The notes under the pieces were generated by a model. That model did not search any database, was not told the origin of the DNA, and saw only the letters and a program-made list of their open reading frames with translations. Positions 61,330 through 64,000 of a DNA stretch of 64,000 nucleotides are shown in pieces. The stretch lies in contig DHQX01000036.1 of the NCBI GenBank assembly GCA_002411105.1, positions 24,820 to 88,819 of the forward strand, in the 5' to 3' direction. The position numbers and the translations under genes are program-made. Every line of letters begins with the position of its first letter. Position 1 is the first letter of the stretch. Source of the DNA: Christensenella sp. UBA5327 (lineage in GTDB: Bacteria > Bacillota > Clostridia > Christensenellales > Aristaeellaceae).

Positions 61330-62309
61330 CAGCCGAGTGCCTTTTCCAGGTGTTCGCGCATAAGGGACACGGCTTTATCAAAAGGCTGATCTATGGTGCA
61401 CCCAGCAGCCAGGACATGCCCGCCGCCACCAAAATGGGCGGCTGCTTTTGACACATCATGGGGTGGCAGGCAGCGCAGGCTGAACTTCACCCCTTCAGGC
61501 GTCTGGGTGGCCAGAAAGGTCATCTCCACCCCGCGGATGTTGAGCCCAAAGTTCACAATGCCCTCAGCATATTCCATATCATCGTCGAGGCTCTCAAAAT
61601 CGCTCCCGCGCAACAAGGTCGTGGTGAGCCTGCCCTGGGCATGATAGGTGAGGGAGTCAAGCGCCCTGGTCAGCAGTTTGATAAACTTGGGATGCTTCAC
61701 CAGGTGCAGAATCCTGGAGGCTTCAACAATCGGGAGCCCCGCCCTCATGCAGCTGGCCATCTGGGTGAAAAACTCCTCCGTCATCTTGCCATGGCTGAAG
61801 TTGCCGGTGTCGGTTGAAAGCGCAGTATACAGATACAGCGCTGCATCCCGGGTCACCGGCTCATCAAAAGCCTCATAGAGCCGGCCGATCAGAACGCCAG
61901 AGGCAGCGACGCTCTCGTCCACATAGTTTGCCTGGGCAAACTGCTCGTTGGTGGCGTGGTGGTCGATCTTGATTGTCATGCGACAGGCCTTGAAGTACGG
62001 CCCCACATTCCCCAGCCTGGCAAAGTCGGAAGCGTCCACTGAGATGCCCAGGGCATCAGGCGCATCAAGGCCCATCTCCTCAAAATCAGCGGCTGATTTG
62101 ACTTGTTCCCAGCCCGGCAGAAAGCGCAGGTTCTCAGGCACCGGGTCCTGACAGAGGACAATGGTCTCCTTCCCCAGGCGCTTGAGCAACAAGTCAAGCG
62201 CTAAAACAGAGCCGATGGCATCGCCATCGGGCTGTAAGTGGGTAAAGAGCATCACACGCTGCTGGGCCCTGATCAGGGGCAGCAGGGAGGCAATATCAAC
62301 TTTCTTCAT
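61329..62309 (-). CDS. nrnA: NrnA: DHH-family oligoribonuclease / pAp phosphatase
   Basis: Degrades 2-5 nt RNAs and 3'-phosphoadenosine 5'-phosphate. The 326-residue protein has the DHH-domain motifs THLQPDGDAIGS (near 23-34), SVDASDFARLG and IDHHATN (near 115), and a DHHA1 domain with the RNA-binding HFGGGGHVLAAGC near 290. Length is normal. The gene is in the conserved infB-rbfA-nrnA-truB order and overlaps rbfA by 14 bases. Confidence 0.94.
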   Translation of the reverse strand: MKKVDIASLLPLIRAQQRVMLFTHLQPDGDAIGSVLALDLLLKRLGKETIVLCQDPVPENLRFLPGWEQVKSAADFEEMGLDAPDALGISVDASDFARLGNVGPYFKACRMTIKIDHHATNEQFAQANYVDESVAASGVLIGRLYEAFDEPVTRDAALYLYTALSTDTGNFSHGKMTEEFFTQMASCMRAGLPIVEASRILHLVKHPKFIKLLTRALDSLTYHAQGRLTTTLLRGSDFESLDDDMEYAEGIVNFGLNIRGVEMTFLATQTPEGVKFSLRCLPPHDVSKAAAHFGGGGHVLAAGCTIDQPFDKAVSLMREHLEKALG

Positions 62310-62670
62310 CGGGCTTTTCCCCCTGTTTTGCCATCACCTGCTTGAGCACATCGGAGATGTGGATGCCGTATTCAATGTTCTTGTCCGCCACAAACTGAAG
62401 CTCTGGCGTGTAGCGCAGGGAAAGGGCATCCCCCAGGGCACGGCGCAGGAACCCGGCAGCGCCCTTGAGGGCCTTGACCATGTCGTCCAGCTTATCGGCT
62501 TCCAGCACGCTCACATAGACCTTCGCGTAGCGCAGGTCCCGGGTGGCCTCCACCCGGGTGATGCTGAAGGTGCCGCCGGAGACACGGGGATCCCGTACTT
62601 CCTCCCGGATGACGCGGTCAAGCACGCGCTTGATTTCGTCGGATATGCGGTCAATACGATAGTGGGCCAC
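62296..62670 (-). CDS. rbfA: 30S ribosome-binding factor A
   Basis: Late 30S maturation factor of 124 residues with a KH-like fold: RIDRISDEIKRVLDRVIREEVRDPR at the start, ITRVEATRDLRYAKVYVSVL in the middle and LRRALGDALSLRYTPELQF near the end. The start is GTG (62670) with SD AAGGAGGG; the frame upstream lies inside infB and is not real. It follows infB by ten bases. Confidence 0.96.
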   Translation of the reverse strand: MAHYRIDRISDEIKRVLDRVIREEVRDPRVSGGTFSITRVEATRDLRYAKVYVSVLEADKLDDMVKALKGAAGFLRRALGDALSLRYTPELQFVADKNIEYGIHISDVLKQVMAKQGEKPDEES

Positions 62671-62680
62671 TGCGCCCTCC

Positions 62681-64000
62681 TTACCTTTGGATCTCTTCCA
62701 TGGTGAAGCACTCCACCACGTCGCCTGTCTTGATGTCGTTGTAGTTTTCAAGGCCGATGCCGCACTCATAGCCCTCGGCTACCTCGCGCACGTCATCCTT
62801 GAAGCGGCGCAGAGAGGACAGCTTACCCTCAAAAATCACCACGTTATCACGCAGCAGGCGCACCTGCTGGTTTCTTGACATCTTGCCGTCTGTCACATAG
62901 CAGCCGGCGATGGTGCCGGACCCTGTGATCTTGAACACGTTGCGAACCTCGGCATGGCCCAGCAGCACTTCCTTGTACTCCGGCTCAAGCATGCCCTTCA
63001 TGGCCTTTTCGATATCCTCAATCGCCTGATAGATCACGCGGTAGAGGCGGATATCAATGCCTTCCTTGGCGGCGACATCCCGGGCGTTGTTGTCCGGGCG
63101 GATGTTAAAGCCGATGATGGTGGCGTTGCAGGTGGCGGCCAGGTTGACGTCATCTTTGGTGATGGCGCCCACACCGCTGTGGAGAATATGGATTTTCACC
63201 TGGTCGTTGGAGAGCTTCTCAAGCGACTGGCGCACCGCCTCCACAGAACCCTGCACGTCCGCCTTGATGAGAACGTTGAGGGTGACGGTCTCGCCTTCCT
63301 TGATGCTGGTGAACAGGTTATCAAGGGTAAGCGCTGATGAGGTGGCGATGCGCTGCTCGCGGATCTTCTCCTCGCGCTCCTTGGCCACCTGGCGGATCAG
63401 GCGGTCATCATCCACGGCGACCAGCTCATCCCCCGCCTCAGGCACCACGCTGAAGCCAGAAATCTCAACCGGCATGGAGGGACCGGCGCTTTTCACGTTC
63501 TCACCCCGGTCATTGAGCAGGGCCCGCACGCGGCCGGAGGCCAGGCCCGCGATGATGTTATCCCCCACGCTCAGGGTGCCGGTGGTGAGCAGCACCGTAG
63601 CCAGGGCACCCCGGGTTTTATCCAGTTTAGCCTCAATGATGATGCCGCGGGCCAGGCGGTCCGGGTTGGCACGCAGCTGCAAGACCTCTGCCTGCAGCAG
63701 AATCATCTCCAGCAGCTGTTCCACCCCGTCGCCTGTCAGCGCGCTGACAGGCACCATGATGGTGTCGCCGCCCCACTCCTCAGGCACCAGGTTGTAGCTG
63801 GTCAGGTCCTGCTTGATGCGCTCTGGGTTGGCGTCGGCCTTATCCATCTTGTTAATCGCAACGATGATCGGCACATTCGCCGCCTGGGCATGGCGGATGG
63901 CTTCCACAGTCTGGGGCATCACGCCGTCATCCGCAGCCACCACCAGCACCGCGATATCGGTCGCCTGGGCACCCCGGGCGCGCATGGCGGTAAAAGCCTC
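62681..64000 (-). CDS. infB: Translation initiation factor IF-2, C-terminal part (truncated at the window edge)
   Basis: GTPase that places initiator tRNA on the 30S subunit. Only the C-terminal 439 residues are inside the window; the frame is open to position 64000. The visible part starts right after the G3 region ([27 protein letters not shown]), includes G4 NKMDK and the [11 protein letters not shown] segment, then domain II ([20 protein letters not shown]), domain III, and the fMet-tRNA-binding domain IV ending in [19 protein letters not shown]. Its 3' neighbours are rbfA, nrnA and truB. Confidence 0.97.
   Translation of the reverse strand, partial: EAFTAMRARGAQATDIAVLVVAADDGVMPQTVEAIRHAQAANVPIIVAINKMDKADANPERIKQDLTSYNLVPEEWGGDTIMVPVSALTGDGVEQLLEMILLQAEVLQLRANPDRLARGIIIEAKLDKTRGALATVLLTTGTLSVGDNIIAGLASGRVRALLNDRGENVKSAGPSMPVEISGFSVVPEAGDELVAVDDDRLIRQVAKEREEKIREQRIATSSALTLDNLFTSIKEGETVTLNVLIKADVQGSVEAVRQSLEKLSNDQVKIHILHSGVGAITKDDVNLAATCNATIIGFNIRPDNNARDVAAKEGIDIRLYRVIYQAIEDIEKAMKGMLEPEYKEVLLGHAEVRNVFKITGSGTIAGCYVTDGKMSRNQQVRLLRDNVVIFEGKLSSLRRFKDDVREVAEGYECGIGLENYNDIKTGDVVECFTMEEIQR

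Noticed and set aside
1..64000. CRISPR arrays, tRNA, rRNA, insertion sequences, prophage or integrase genes
   Set aside because: No regularly spaced repeats, cloverleaf-like intergenic sequence, transposase or integrase motifs were seen; intergenic gaps are all under about 220 bases.

Overview
The window reads as chromosomal core DNA of a G+C-rich, low-oxygen-adapted member of the Bacillota, most likely class Clostridia. This is an inference from gene content: a c-di-AMP phosphodiesterase of the 7TM-HD type, ScpA/ScpB, PhoH-PgpH-YbeY-Era order, Asp23-FakA-RecG order, an IscR-IscS-IscU operon, a clostridial HflX with an extra N-terminal domain, formate-tetrahydrofolate ligase, and many strong SD sequences with TTG or GTG starts. 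A Christensenellales-like lineage is possible but not provable from the sequence. I see no phage, insertion sequence, CRISPR array, tRNA or rRNA. Coding density is very high and no gene-free stretch exceeds about 220 bases.

Layout. 0-10 kb: a short FAD-synthetase-domain protein, a secreted FMN/pheromone-like protein, then leftward operons DUF3298 protein-FtsK and rpsO-pnp-M16 peptidase-MazG-like NTP pyrophosphatase. 10-14 kb: a zinc metallopeptidase, an ECF sigma/anti-sigma pair with a recognisable autoregulatory promoter, and a solute-binding-like gene whose signal peptide is broken by a stop codon. 14-23 kb (rightward): ParE-ParC type topoisomerase, DUF2232-rplI-dnaB-yhaM, and a lipoprotein. 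23-33.6 kb: a single leftward block of tightly overlapping genes, iscR-iscS-iscU-hflX-three VanY-type carboxypeptidases-yprB-TPR-M50 protease-scpA-scpB. 33.6-39.6 kb (leftward): recG, fakA, asp23, and an L,D-transpeptidase. 39.7-47 kb (rightward): a nuclease-SNF2 helicase fusion, then ruvC-ruvA-ruvB-queA-psuK-psuG; an HD hydrolase and rpsT lie on the opposite strand. 48-54 kb (rightward): phoH-pgpH-ybeY::cdd fusion-era-apbE. 54-64 kb (leftward): infB-rbfA-nrnA-truB, then a GntR regulator, fhs, an Lrp regulator with an aminotransferase, a CapA-like phosphatase and a degenerate isopropylmalate-dehydrogenase-like protein.

Most genes are housekeeping: translation and RNA turnover (rpsO, rpsT, rplI, pnp, yhaM, nrnA, rbfA, infB, truB, era, ybeY), replication and chromosome handling (dnaB, parE/parC, ftsK, scpAB, ruvABC, recG), and envelope remodelling (VanY trio, YkuD, CapA, M50). 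The points of most interest are an N-terminal PD-(D/E)xK-like nuclease fused to an SNF2 ATPase, the YbeY-cytidine deaminase fusion, three tandem VanY paralogues in an iron-sulfur operon, an HflX carrying a JAMM-like motif, a probably inactive IPMDH homologue, the in-frame stop in a signal peptide, and several clean palindromic operator candidates. None is clearly a complete new multi-gene system; the nuclease-SNF2 protein is the best single candidate for undescribed biology.
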